NCBI GenBank assembly: GCA_949361645.1
Contig: OX442426.1
Coordinates: 4,329,327 to 4,393,326 of the forward strand
DNA from: Spongilla lacustris
Lineage: Eukaryota; Porifera; Demospongiae; Spongillida; Spongillidae
DNA length: 64,000 nt
Direction of reading: 5' to 3'
Of the stretch, positions 32,922-47,900 are shown piece after piece. A program made the translations under genes and the position numbers. The notes under the pieces were generated by a model. That model worked only from the letters and a program-made list of their open reading frames with translations. It had not been told where the DNA came from and did no database searches. How positions within the stretch are numbered: position 1 is the first letter of the stretch; each line of letters starts with the position of its first letter.

Positions 32922-32984
32922 TCAGTAAGAAGAAAAGACCAAGAGACTGAATACAAAATTGCAAACACAAGGAGAAATCACCCC
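32922..32984 (-). CDS. Possible terminal exon of USP gene A
   Basis: After acceptor TTTGCAG the in-phase frame gives 20 hydrophobic codons (GVISPCVCNFVFSLLVFSSY) and TGA. The phase fits, but the coding signal is weak. Confidence 0.3.
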   Translation of the reverse strand, partial: GVISPCVCNFVFSLLVFSSY

Positions 32985-35900
32985 CTGCAAATAGTGGTTT
33001 GTCAATGCTTGAATAGAAATGTAGTATTACATGTGTATATTTATTTATTTTCTCACCTCAATGTCTTGTTGATGTGCCTGTGCCATTTGCATGTATTTAC
33101 TTTCAAGTTCTCCATTGCGAAGTTCCATCAGATGTATTATATCATCCTTATGTTGATTTTCTTTACTATGAACATCAGTTGCCTCCAAATATAGTGTGCA
33201 TTGATAATAAGATGCTTTACTTCAAATGCAGTACTAGAATTTATATACACACATATACCTATTCATTCATATACCATCTATGTGCAATTTAAAATTAAGT
33301 TCTCACCTTGCAACTCTCTATTAATCTATCCACTTGTGATAAACAGTTGGGCTGCTCATCGTTGTCTTGTTCTTTTTGGTATAAAAGTAAATATGCCTGG
33401 CTGGACTGGAGACATGATTGCAGAATAAGTTGCAAGGCTCGTAATTGCACATTTTATTCACAGTAAAAAGTTAGCACTCTTTATACAAGTAGGATAAGAT
33501 TATTCAAAAGTGAACACAATATATACACAGATCCTTTGAAAAAAATCATAACTGTTTTCGACTTCACTAAAAGTTTTCAGGGACATCGGTTTACAGATGC
33601 ACATTAACTTATCAACATAACATGACAGCAACAGTCATAGAGTTTCAATTAGCCTGGGAGGGGCTGCCCCTTGAATTACAAATATTGATTTTGGTCAAAT
33701 ACAAATTGGGGTATGAATGCCTTGCGATTGGCCAAATAGGTACATGTATACACATTTTCTATGTTGAGCGCTGCTTAATTCTGTTGGCAAGAATTAAAAT
33801 TATTCATGCAGTACATTACGATTAGAGGGCAATTATTCATGCAGTACATTATGATTAGAGGGCACTAGTCCCTCTCAGCAATATGCCCCCCTCCCCCGCC
33901 CCCGTAATCTACGCCTATGACGACAGCATATATGAATTGAACAATAGACATGTACATGTATTCACTCATGTCAGAGAGCACTTCGAACAGCACTGAAAGG
34001 AAAGACATCACCATGGCTCCATGTACTTCCCCTACAGAACTACAATTTTGACCTGTCACCCTTGCAGTTCAGAGATGGTTTAGCCATAAGTTATATGCGG
34101 GATCCTCTACCTCCTAGATGTGATGGTTGTGGTACCACCTTAACCCTTCAGCATGCTCTTGATTGCAAGAAGGGAGGCCTTATCATTCAAAGACACAATG
34201 AAATCAGAGACTGCCTAGAAGATATTGCATCACAGGTATGGACACATATCATCAAGGAACCAGTTGTCAGAGAGGTTGATGGGTCAATCCAACTATTGTG
34301 CTGGAGTTGTGCCTCACATCTTCAGATTTTGTTCCAACTTCTTATATATGTTGGTCTTGATATGAAAGTGACTTGTATCATTTATTGAGTTCATAACGTT
34401 AATGGTTTACGAAATACATTCCACTGAATAATTAATTTTTTCATAAATGATATCTTGGCTGCAATACAATTGACAGTAGAGCTTTTTTGCATCAAATTGA
34501 AGGATATGATCAGTAGAACTGATCTATGATGATTATTTTTGGCATGTGGTTAAAGGTTAAATTTTTAGCAACTTCGAACCACCTTTTGCAAAATAGAGGT
34601 GTCTACCACGTGAAACACAAGTTTTATTTTTACAAAAGTGAAAGGACTATCAATCTCAGTGTTCTTCAAAAATAAAAAGTCTGTGTATTGATAACTCCTA
34701 AGAACAACGCAAGCTTTAACCTGAGGGCGCCATTGTCTCATCAAAATTCAGTTCAGTTTACATAGATCCCAGTGGTGTTATGTAAACTGTTTTACCACAG
34801 CTGCCTATGACTGAGCAGATAGTGCTGCCTTATTTGGGCACGTGCGCGTGTTTTATTCTGTTTTGTGCATCAAGTACTAGTATTGTCGTGACGGTCACTG
34901 ACCCGCTAGAGAAGCATCGGCGTCGCATACATTCGCACCTTCAAGTTGCAGAAAAACTTATACAGTAGCAAAATATCCATTTGCGAAGTGGAGACTTGCT
35001 GCAGCCTAAAAGCAGTTCAAAATCATTGTTCTGATGTAGCTTCCGAACATGCAGGGCCTAGCAGTCTTTCTCAGGAATGTGCTGTGTGAAGGTCACAGAG
35101 CTATCAGTATGCCAACTCTTGGCACACACATTCCTAAGAAAGGTGCGAATGTACGTGGCACCAATGCTTCTCTAACGGGTCAGTGACCGTCACGACAATA
35201 CTAGTACTTGATGCACAAAACAGAATAAAACGTGTGCACGGGCCCAAATAAGACGGCACTATCTACTCAGTCATGGGCAGCTGTGGTAAGACAGCTTACA
35301 TAACACCACTTGGATCTATGTAAACAAACTGAATTTTGATGAGACAAAAATGGCGCCCTCAGGTAAAACCTTGCATGGTTCTCAGAGGTTATAAATACAT
35401 TTTTGAAAAACACTGAGATTGATAGTCCTTTCACTTGTGTGAAAAAAAAAAACTTGTGTTTCAAGTGTAGACACCTCTATATTGCAAAAGGTGGTTAAAT
35501 TTACCCATTTACCCACCCCCAAAAATAATCATCATAGATCAGTTGTGTCCTTCAATTTGATGCCAAAAACGCTGCTGTCAATTGTATTACAGCCAAGATA
35601 TGAGTGTGCAAAGTTGCAACATTTAAAATTAATTATTCAGTGGCGTGTATTTCTTAAACCATTAACATTAAGAACTCAATAAATGGTACAAGTTACTTTC
35701 ATATCAAGACCAACATACATGAAAAGTTGGAGCTAAATCTGAAGATGTGAGGCATAAATCCCGCTCACAATAGTTGGATTGACCCTGATGTTAACAATGG
35801 AGATGGTGGGCTGTGACTGGACTTATGGATACGAGGGGTATGGCAACCTCAGGTGGAGGCATCATTTGATATCAAAGTTATTGACACTGATACTCCTCAT

Positions 35901-38900
35901 CATACTCATTCACCTGAAGCCATTCTAGAGACTGGAGCTAAAGAGAAGAGGAAGGTCTATGAGCAGGCTGTAGTCGAGCGCAGGGGTAACTTTACACAAA
36001 TAGTGCTGTCAGTGGTTGGCATGCTACACAGAGAGGCTGAACACTTCCTAAAGAGAATAGCAGCCAACTTGGCTCACAAATGGGGAAAAGCCATACTCCC
36101 AAATGTGTGGATATGTTGGGACCATGCTATCATAAGGGCAACCAGTTTGTGTCTAAGGGGTTCACGAGTGAAGTGGAGGAGTGGACTTGGGATGGATGAT
36201 GGAGCACCTCTACTCTATTTTATAGATGCTCATGTATGCATAGAATATTTATTTTATCCTTTTTATTGTACTGTAAATTCTGTGCTCAGGAAGTCATAAA
36301 TCTGAAGAAAAAAAAACTTTCAACAAAAAAATCACTCATGTATTGCATCTACAACTGACACCTTCAGGATAATTACCACTTAACACAACACACTTACATA
36401 TATACCATCTCACCATAACTTTTTCTTCTGAGCATTGTTCCACTTGTGAATCATTGAAGCAATACCATTGGTTGTTTCGACTGCCAAATGCTATATCTGA
36501 ACATAACAAAACTGTATTAAAGTAACAACTATACAGTGTGCACTAATGCATGTGTAGGTACAACATTACACCGCAGATATATACAGTCACATACAGTATA
36601 TATACATTTTGTCCGCTTTAAGAACAGTTTTAAATGCTGTATGTGACTGTATTTTATATCAGATAAGTGGGCACTATTTTCACTAAATATCTATTAATTG
36701 TGCCTCACTACAAAAGTTTTCCATGTACACCATGTAACAACTATCATGCAATGTAATGTGTAGGCGAATACATTAATATACAAAGTGAATGTGCTTCATA
36801 GTTCAATTGCTCTATACATCTTTGCATGATGATGTACAATCTCTATATACATGTAATTCCAAATTTCTATACATTACATGCTCATGCTATTACATGGACT
36901 TACAATGGCCTCCATTAATGCTTCCACTGTGGTTGATAACTGCAATAAGCTTGTATTTTCTACTGCAAGTTCGATTTGACATGAAATTGGCAAGTTCCAA
37001 ATCTCTGTAATATGTAAGAAAAGGGGAGACCGGGGCCAGTTGTTACACTCATATTATGAAAGTGCTACTAAATGTTAAATCGACGGACCATCTATGCGTA
37101 GATGAAATCGGTCGAAATCATCTACACGTAGACGCTACTTCAAAGCAAGTTTTGGGTATTAATAGTCTGCAAAAAATATTCATTTCCTTACTGAGCCATC
37201 TAAATACATTGAACAACATGTGGGTAGGTAGCATTTTGAAGTTTACTCCATCGATCGTGAAATAATCGCTTCAAATGGCTAAGAACGTTAAAATCGGTGT
37301 AAAAATGAAAGTTTTGAGAGGTCTGAGAACTAGCGAGGTTGGTGTCGTCGTAGCGCAAATTGGGTTTGGAAGAAGCAGAAGATGGACACTTCGCTTCGCT
37401 GACAACTCTATCACTAACTTTCACGCAAGGTCGCTCCAGCGAGTAGCTACTATAACGACAGCTTCCGAAAAACCTGTAATTTTCACGGTTGCAGGCACAC
37501 CTCTTGCAGAGCAATGCAACGCAGAACCACCTGATGCCGATGACACTGAAGCTAACAGTGAAGAACAAAGTGAGGAAGAGAGTGAGAGAGTGATGCAAGT
37601 ACTGGAGCTTCTGAAGATGACGGAGCTGAAAACCAGGCTCCACTAAGGTGGTCAGGTCTGCCATATTTGATTGAAATTATTATATGTGGTATTATATTTG
37701 TTTGCATAGGCCCTTGACAAGAGAAACACCCTCACCTGCCTCAACTATTGTTTGCACCAAGGATGGAATTGACTGGCATAGCATTGGGGAGGTATCAATG
37801 GATCCTCTGAGCCATGAACACAGGTTCAAAGCCAAATTGCTCCATGCTTACTCCAATGAATCCACTGCCCTGGATTACTGGAAGATGATAATGCCAGAAG
37901 ATCTTCTTGCAAGCATTATATTTGCCACTAATCAACAACCAGAAATGAGGCACCATCTCCTTACATACAACAAGCTGCACCATTTCTTGGGCATCATTCT
38001 TGCAATGGCACTGGTACCTAAGGGTGATCGGCGAGATCTCTGGAATGTTGAAAGTGAGGGACCAATTCCAGCGATGAATTTTGGTAGATTCATGGCACGG
38101 GATGAATTTGACAATATCCTGCGGAGCCTACACCTTTCAACATTTGGAAAAGATGATCTTCAACTCGATCCCTGGATTCGATTTTGACCAGCAATTGAGT
38201 GCTTTGACCACAGTCGACAAGCAGGAATCTCTACTGGCACATCTCTGTGCATTGATGAGTCTATGTGTGCATGGAGGGGGATGTCACTGAAAGTTGATGA
38301 TATATTGTATGTGTTACCTCATGCTACTAAGATCATAAGAAAACCTGAACCTGTAGGTATTGAATTGTGAAACCTTGCATGTGGAGAAACAAGCATTATC
38401 CTACAGCTTGAAATTATGGAAGGAAAGGATGCTATGCAAAATAAGGAGTTTGCAGAATTCGGATCTGGGACGTCATCTGTGTTGCGTCTGACAGCACCAT
38501 GGGCAGGTACACCTCATGTTGTGGTAGGGGATTCAGCTTTCGCATCAGTTAAGACTGCAAAGGCTCTCCTAGACATCAGAGGCCTGGGCTTTGTTGGTCT
38601 TGTAAAAACTGCTCATAAACTATTTCCCAAAGGTTATTTAGAGGACTACCCTTACCAAAGAAAGGGAGCTCATGCCACACTCCAAGCAAACATTGAAGGG
38701 CACAAGTACATTGCTGTTGGATGGAAAGACAGGAAACTCAAGGCATTCATAGCTACAAGTGGAATCACCACACCAGCACAAACCCACGCTCTGAAGAGGC
38801 GCTTCAGGAAAGCACAACCAGAGGACAACACTGATTCCCCCTGTGTTCGTTACTTCATAGAGGTTCCTCGTCCTTCTATTGTGGAACATTATTTCAACAC

Positions 38901-41900
38901 AGCAAATGCCATTGATGTCCACAACCATCTGCACCAGGGAGGCCTTGAGCTGGAGAGATGGTGGAGAACACAAACATGGTGGCATAGGGCCTTTGCAACG
39001 TTTATAGCAATTTGTGAGCTTCATTTTCATCCCAACTAAGCTGTAACAGTTAACCTGACACGTGAAACGTTCACTAGCCAGTTGTGTATGCAGCTACTCC
39101 AGTTAAACTCGGAGCGAATAGATGGATCATCCGTGCATCTACGACCACGCCCGTATGAAAGTGCACCAGCCCTTACATTAAATACCGAAATGGGTAAAAC
39201 TGTCAGCAAGCATACACTTCGAGGAAACATTAGAGAGCATCCGCTACACACAAGTAAACAGGCTGCCAAACCACGAAATTCTGCAGCGGAAGTAGAAATT
39301 GACGATGGAATACAATATCATCGTGCCACTTCAGCGCAGCACTTGTGTTCCGTTTGTCGCGTTAGACAAACCAGCTACTTCTGCGAGGAATGTTCTAGGG
39401 CTAAGGAGAAACTGGTAACAGTTTGCAACCCCACTACCACAACATTAGGCAACACCAGTTGTTTTTCCGACCACATTGATCAATGCAATGCACAAATTTA
39501 ATCTAACGTGACTACCGTCAATCACTTGTTGGATTGATCCTTGATGCTATTAATCGTCAAGCACTTTTGTATTAAATATATTTTTGGCGCTGCTCTTGCA
39601 TTTATAATTGCCTCAAAAACCTCTTTCATTTGATACGATATACAATCGTCTACGCGTAGATGATATGCGTCTACGCATAGACGGTGATTTAACATTAAAT
39701 TAAAGTCTAATGCATTCATAACACTCATCTTTGCAAACATTGGTAATTTAACAGTATTGAACTTCACTGCTACATGTAATTCCACTTGTAGAGAGGGCTA
39801 TTGGTTCTACTGGGGGCATGTATGGCTTCCCTTGGTTACATGTACATGTATTTCATGTAGTTCATGGCTCGGACCCTGAATATGTGCGGGCTACCAACTA
39901 CATTTGCAGTAAGATGGCTGGTGTCTCTACTTGCATTGTGGAGGCTGGCCCCATTAGTCCCTGCATGTGGTTAGATGGTGGCATTGTGGCTCCTGTACAT
40001 GTGTAGGGGTGGGTGTTTTTGTAAACGGCTTTTGCACAGACATAGATAGTATAGTAAGGGGATTGGAAACAAGTCATGTGAGCGCATCACTGCTGTGGGC
40101 ACTTCACATTACATTTAAAACACCTCCTGAAAGGTTCAAAATCATTAGTATCTGCAGTTCAATCAGTAAGTTTTGGTGTCTTGTTACCTGCTCCTAAGTG
40201 CTTCACATACGTAGGAGAACATTTGTAAGCATTTTAGGTGGGGATAATATGACGGGCAAATGCGAAAATAAAAAATATTGATCATTTTCTGGACGCATCG
40301 CACTTGTGCACCGTTTGTGCACAGGCAGTTGTGTTTATGGATCAGTTTGTCGTTTTTTGTTGTTGGTTAGTCTTATTTGTATGTCCATAGCTACTTTTTT
40401 CATCATTCTTTGATACGTGTCATGCACAAAATACGCCTTGAGTGTGGAGTCCATTGAATTGTGCACTGTTTGTGCACGGGCAGTTGTACCTATTGATCAG
40501 TTCATTGTGTTTTGTTGTTGGTTATCCTAGTAGTATGCCCATAGCTACTTTTTTTTGATACAAGTATGTGTCACACACAAAATACACCTCGAGTGTGGAT
40601 GGAATCCATTAACTTGTGCACCTTCCGTGTGCGGGCACAGCTTTACAGCTGTGTCAACAGCCAATATTATGATCGGCGTTTATATAGCAAATCCTTCATT
40701 TTTCTATGCATTTTGAATGGCAGTGCAAACCATCATTCATTCAAGCTATGGATTTTAAGGTATCTTGTTCAGAATTTTTATTTATAAGTGCTGCAACATG
40801 TAGAGGAGGTGTTAACTTGTGTTGATTAGCCTCGATTCCAATCCTATCTATGGTACCAAGTTGGTTGTGGAACTATGGTATATAGTTATTATATAATATA
40901 TTAATAATATAATTATATAATGGTTAATGAGTTAACCCTATACCGGCTAATTGGCAATTAACGGAAATGCCCTCCAGTGAAATTAATTTTTCAATCTCCA
41001 TGGAGGCTTATAGTCACAGAGACGCATTCAGCCGCCAAATAAAAGACTTTTTGATGGGCAAGTTTCTTAACATACTGTCGCTAACAAATGGTTTGTTAGA
41101 ATTGTTATGCTGAAAACCACATTTCATATGCTATTTTCGTAATTAAGCACACATTTCAATTAACAATATTGCGTGTGGCATCATACAGTTTCTACAGAAT
41201 CATATAATTTATTGGCATCAACTACTGGGATCCCAGCTGGGAAAGGGTTAACCAAGGGTAATGAGGGAAGGCAATCGCGCATGCGCACTAATATCGTATA
41301 GCCTTGTGGCAAAGAGCAAGTGCGCCATCCTTTTTCTTGTTTCTTTTCGTTTTGGGTGAACCTGGTAGCAGCAACCAGCCAACTGGTGATGGGGGGTTGA
41401 CTAGCAACATGGCGCTGTGACTTGCAATAAAATGTCAAGCAGGTTAAGGAAGCGGAGTGGGCCAAGTTGGATGGCGAGTGAGCGAAAACATCAGCTACTG
41501 CGGGAACCAGCCAAACAGGCTTTCACTCTGTTTCTGGTAAGCGTATTTCTAGCTACATTCTCCCACTTGTGGGATAATGAGCCTCGGCTCTGTACTACAT
41601 GTATATGTCTGTACGTACTATCCCTCGGCCAACCGAACCCTCCCACCCCCAACCCCTTTTTGTTACTGTATATTACAACTGATGAGATTGATTATGCAAA
41701 ATGCAGCAGCTGTGTCACACCATGGTCATTTGTTTTGCTGCTTGCAAGGCCGAATTCTATTTACCGTGACGAATGCAGCCATATGTTTATTGTGCTAAAG
41801 GGTGCATGCGGGCAGGTGAGCATTTACATGGCATGCAGCATGTACTGCCCAGTGGTTAATTTTGGCGTCATCTGCTGCACTACTGCATGCTGGAGTGCCA

Positions 41901-44900
41901 ACAACAATACCTGCTGTCGACCATAGTGCCGCATGCCATGTATGCTGGCGCTACCTGGATAATGATAGCCCAGTCATCGCAGAACAAGGAGTGAGCACTG
42001 GGGAGGGTCTTACACCTGCCCCCAAAAAGCTCAGCAAGAGAATTTGGAAGTGGGAGTTTATTGAGATGGGGGACCTGCTACCAGAGAATTAGACCGATGA
42101 TGGAAAAACCAACCACCAGGTGTGGTGCGGCACAAGCATCATGTTACAGACGTGCACACATGGATCCAGTGTTTTGCCATGTATGTGAGCGTCCTGTCAA
42201 TGAGGCACCCCAAGTTGGTTCCAGAGACGTTGGTATACATGATATCCATCATGTGCGCCAGCCGTGAATTTTCTGGGTTAGTATGATGCAGCCTCTGCCA
42301 CCAAGCAGCGAATACCGGGAACAGATGTTGGTCACAGACCAACCCATCATTATACTTCATCTGTTTTAAAGGGCGAGCTCAGGGTACTCTGTGCTGTGAG
42401 TTGTGTGCCTGGTATTCCACCCCACGAAGGACTGTCTGTCTCTCCAATAAAACGGAGATGGAGAAAACACTAGAGGTGGTGTTGACTGCACCAAAGCAGG
42501 TAGTACCAGTGTTTCAGCTAGCTCTGGTTCTAGTGAGGGCAACAAGGTATGCCAGAAGTTGAATGAAAAGAGGAGCAATTAACAGTGGTGCCATTACCGT
42601 TACGTTTGTCATGCAGGGGCACACACTCACCCATTGGAACAAAGTGGCAATAAATAAGGGATTTCCTGGGCACTCTCCCAACAGCTGAAGAGGCCTCATT
42701 GCTAGACCATCCATGTATGTCGCATTTTTGTACATGCATCTAATAGTATGTGATTATTGATTGGTGTTGATAGGGTTGTATCGTTACTTGTCACAGGTTA
42801 TCATCACTACACAGCTAACCTCCTAGCCCTCGGCCAATGTAAACCTTTGATCTTTAGCCCCGAACACGACTGGTGCTAACTGGACCCGCAGTGTGGGGCT
42901 ATTAAGTCCACTCGCCTGCAGCAGGCCCCTGGGCCGTTGACTCAACGTGCAGAGAAGGACAGGAGGGCCATGGGGGCTGGTCCCATAATGTAGGGAACTT
43001 GCAATTCCACTGGTAGTGTTCGGAGAGGAGTAGTACAGCACATGTAGTTCATAGCTTCCCCTGAAATTGTGGGGACTAATGCAGCTAATCTGTATGTTAA
43101 AAGGACTTAAAGCCAGTTAAAACCTTCATTTGGCTGATATAGAGGAGCCATTATTCCTTTTGATAGGTCACATCATTTTAGGTAAATGTATTCAATTAGA
43201 ACAATGATTAAATAGTCTAGCATACTGCTTAGGAATGCAGCAGTTATACTGAGCATGACGATACATGTAGGCTGATATAGAGGAGCCATTATTCCTTTTG
43301 ATAGGTCACATCATTTTAGGTAAATGTATTAAGTTAGAACAATGATTAAATAGTCTAGCATACCACTTAGAAATGCAGCAGTAATACTGAGCCTGTAAAA
43401 ACCATCCATTCCAAGGTGCCTACAAAATTTATTTTCTGTTTGAACACGACGTTTTTACGTTTTTTAGCATTTTCTTCATTATTATTTTTTTGCTACATAT
43501 GCATAGAACTATTCTCAGGCTGGTTAAAAATAAATGAAATAGTAAGGCTTAGCTAGAGCAGTGGGATTAGCAAGCAACACCACAAGGTCAATCTTTTCTG
43601 AACCTCATTTGTAACATTGTTTTCCATTATAGTCTGTACATGCACATTCCATATCACAGTGCCAAATCAAAATTATCCACAAGGTGAATTCACCCATTGT
43701 ACACAGGTTTTACTATACTGAGGACATGCAGTATACCACATAACAAGCGTATATCTACTCTGCGTACTGTTGTTCTACACATTAGCTGTATAGCGCATGA
43801 TAGACCTCATGTATAACGTGAGTTTACACTCTGCAAATGCTTGTTTTACACACAAAATTGTATAATGCTGGATCAGAAAACGGGTGTACATGTACACATG
43901 CATACAATATGCAGCAATAAACAAAAATCATGCATTTCAAACTGTGCTGAAGCATTACAGAGTTATACTGGCTGATTACATGCTGTAACAAAAATAGGCT
44001 TGTTATGCACCCGTTTTGTGCACATTTTATCCTCGTGTTATAAGTGTTTGTATACATGTGCTATCCACCAGAATTACACCTGTGGGTATGGCAGTCTCCT
44101 TCCATAGGTTATTCATGCACCAGTGTAAGCAGCATGTTTACATATATGTAAATCACATTTATGTGAGCAATATACACACGTTATACATAACTGTAAAACT
44201 CCTTTCTGGCAGATGAGTGCAGTGATAATTAAGAATGAGTGAGAGAGTACATATGTTACATATATGCTATGTTACATACATGTACATATACATGTAGGCT
44301 GTTAGCATAACATTGCTTGTCACAATGAGAGTAGAAATTTTCATCTACAATGGAATATGCTATAAGGCTGCAAATTACATTTCTAGAATCAGCATGTATT
44401 TCTGTATCACATTACTTGTTTGTATTTTTAGAAGACAATAAACAAGGTAATCGCTAAGTGTCTGTTTATCTGTCTGGCGATCAAACTGATTACAGTTAAG
44501 GCCTCATTTTTTTTTACATGCATGTACACCACCTAGGTGTCCATCTCCGGTAGCAATTTGAGGTACACGCCCCCAGCTATACGGATGTAAAAATTCGAGT
44601 TAAGCTCGACTTTTTAGGAATCATATTGCAAAATACCTACAGCTTTTATTTAACTTTCTATTTGTGTACGGTCAGTATAAAATATTTGATTTAAGTTTTA
44701 TCGTATGGGTGATAGTGATCTTCGTGACGTTACTACAATGATTTTAATTATTTTGATACATCACTACCGCAATACACTGTAATGCATTGTGCATATGTTG
44801 CATACGTTATATGTTTACGCGCAATCACTCATGACATCTTATAATATGAGCATGATACATGTACATGTACATACATATATCCCTAAAGTAGTATTATGCT

Positions 44901-47900
44901 TCAAAAACATGCCTATGTGACTTATATACTTTTACTTGCTCTTTGATACATTTTACTGTTAGCCCAGAACGGTATGCGTTTTCATAATCTCTACAAGTTA
45001 GAAAATACTTGAGTATAGTGTATAGTGTCTTCGCTGCACATGTCTAAGCCTTCTAGCACTATCTATCTCAATCTTGTGATAGTTCCATCAGCAAACTCGC
45101 GAGTGTGTCTTTTAAAAAAACACCTGATCCGTTCTATGGAATTCAATTCACAATGATATTTTGGGGGGAAAATGTTTCTATATAATTTTGTAAAATTGAC
45201 TTTTGAGTTGCAAAACCGTCAAAGCTGCTAAGCCTTTACCTCATTTCGTCTGCTTTCATTCGGGAAGTGTCAATACCCCAAGCCCTTTGCTTGCCCATCA
45301 GCAAATACCATTGACTGAGTTTGGCCATTCCAAACAGTGCTTCGCATCAGTGGTTGTTTCCCACCAGGTGAAACGTTCATTTATATGCACACAGTTGATC
45401 ATCAGCCCCTTTTATGTGAGATCATACATTGTCATACAGGATTCTAGAACGTGCATGTGGATACTTAGCTTTAAAAAAAATATTTCCACTTGTACTAAAA
45501 TATTCATACTTTTGTATTTCTAAGAAAACACATGCAGTTATCCTTGAAGGTCAGTAAACCACCCAGCTCTTCAACGAAATCAGACACCATGATGGACTGC
45601 CCGAGGGATTTAGGCTTAAGAACACTAGTGTACTCATCAGCCCAAAAGTACGACTGATCCCAATTTTTATAAAAAGTGCTTCGTCATGTAAAAAACTCTA
45701 GTAAGTGTTTTCTGGTCTGTTGCTAGTATTGGCGATGGATTGCTCATACAAATGGTTATTTTATCCATTTCTGCTGATTGACTTATATATGAATTCCTAT
45801 ATTACACAACATCATCTTGTTCATTGCCATCAAAATATGCACCTTTCTGGTGGTGGGTGCGACTGAATCCCAACTTGTGTAGCCATCTATTTGCTGTTTT
45901 AATAGAAATTTCCTTATCATGTACAGATTTGACCCAGTCTGTAAACATTTCAGCTGTAAGATTAGGTTCACCTTTCTTGCATGTTATTTGGCGTATCAAT
46001 ATACGGGCATCGTTTTGAAACAGTTCATCTAAGACAAAAGAGTCGAGGCAGGGAGATGTTGTACCACAATCTGAGCTCAATATGTCATCAATATCTTCAT
46101 CAGTGATACTTTCCAGTGTCACACAAGATATTTCATGTATTGATGAAACATAATTGAATGCCCAATGTCATATTGTCTCAGCTGAATAACCAACAATATG
46201 AGAAGCCATTGTGGCTGCTTGTGTGATACTTTCCCCCCCATTTTGTCATTGCTGAAAACATTATGATCATACATAGCATACACTTTTAGTTCCACCATAG
46301 ACGACTGCCTTCGCATGAAGCTTGTTAAACAACGACATACAATCATCAAAGAGAACTCTGCGGTGTCTAAAAACATTACACAACGACACTTCATCAAACG
46401 TGCTTACTAACTTTGGCATTTTCACTCGCTTCCGAGGAGAAACAAAGCCTGTAATAGCTTTTTTTGCAGCAATTTTGCTGGAGCGCTGTGTTGTAGTAGC
46501 AATGGTCTGTTGAATTGAAACCTCGCAGCTTTTACGCTTTCTTACATTGGTACCTTGAGGTAGGCCTGTGAGGTTCTGAAAAGAACCAGTACCAGATGTA
46601 GATGGACCCAATTCAGCAGTACGAACACATGCGCTATTGCAGCAATCATTCAACATCACCAAAATAATGTCACTGTTTTGACATCAGAGTGGACAAGAGT
46701 TGCAATGTGTATACAGAGCATTGAACAGAATCCAGAAGATACAAATTTTAAAACTTTGGTATCAATTAAATTACTGATAGTGAATGAATCAAGCATAAAA
46801 ACAGGCATTTTGCAATACGATTCCTAAGAAGTGGAGCATACATGTATCTCGAATCTTTGCATCTGTATAGCCCATAGTCCCAACAGACCACAATGTAATG
46901 ATGATCAGTAACCAATCTCTATAGCCGCTGGGAGCGTGTACCTTAAATTGCTACCAGAGATGGATACCTAGGTGGTGTACATGTGTACATGTAAAAAAAA
47001 TGAGGTCGTAACTCTAATTGGTTTGGTCGCCAGACAGACAAACAGACACTTACAATTACCTTGTTTATTGTCTTCTAAAAACACAAACAATGTTGTTGTC
47101 ATATGAGGTGATGCACAAATACATGCTGATTCTAAAAATGTAATTTGCATTCTTATAGCATATTCTATTATGAAGATATTTTAGAAAAACCGAAATTTTG
47201 GGTTTTCTACTCTCTTTGTGACAAGCACTGTAGGCCTACATCATCCAGGTTGCACATTTGTGAGGGTAAGAACAGTTTGGGGGAGTACATTAATGATAGA
47301 TTGACCACATGCCTACATGTAGGCAAAAAATGTGGTTTTAACCTACATGTAGGCATTCCATTGTGACTTCTGGTCCTCGCACAAAATGGTGTATAATTCT
47401 TTCAATTCAAAATTGATACGCTAAAACATTAGGCTTCATTTTTTCATTCACTTTGGAGATCGTTCAACCATTGGCTCTGTAGATACTCTGAGGAGCGTGT
47501 AAATATTGCCCACAATCTTGAGGACAGAGTGCATAAAAGTTGGAAATCGTGTGTTTTTGGCCTCAGGAGGTGAAATTCTATCTGGCTAAAAGGCAAAAAA
47601 TACTTTTAGCAATTTTTTTTGCCAATCGGAACAACTCAAGCTAAATGAGGGGCATGCACCAACTAGAGTGTTTGTAGCACTGACAGCACGCTGGCGTTAA
47701 TTGTTTTCTGCCACCACCTTGCAAGTAGCCTCCTTTGCTACATGTATATTGATTATGTACATTTCAAGCGTTGGCTGTTTGTTCATTGTATGGAATAAAG
47801 CGATTTGGAACACCTACATGTAGGTTAATGTTTAATCTCCAGGGAAAAAATCCTTATTTAAGGATGTCATTATCCTTAAATAAAGATAATCTTTTAGATT

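Larger units (their letters stand above)
44349..47171. mobile_element. DNA transposon with about 230-bp TIRs
   Basis: Left TIR 44349-44580 and right TIR 46921-47171 are reverse complements through several landmarks: GAATATGCTATAAG, CAAATTACATTT.TAGAATCA, GACAATAAACAAGGTAAT, CACCTAGGTGTCCATCTC and the GGAGCGTGTACC-like inner end. The interior encodes a decayed DDE-type transposase on the minus strand. It lies within the large intron of USP gene A. Confidence 0.8.

Noticed and set aside
41181..43041. Host gene with several exons on either strand
   Set aside because: Candidate pieces do not join with consistent phases, and two resemble retroelement gag-like remnants.
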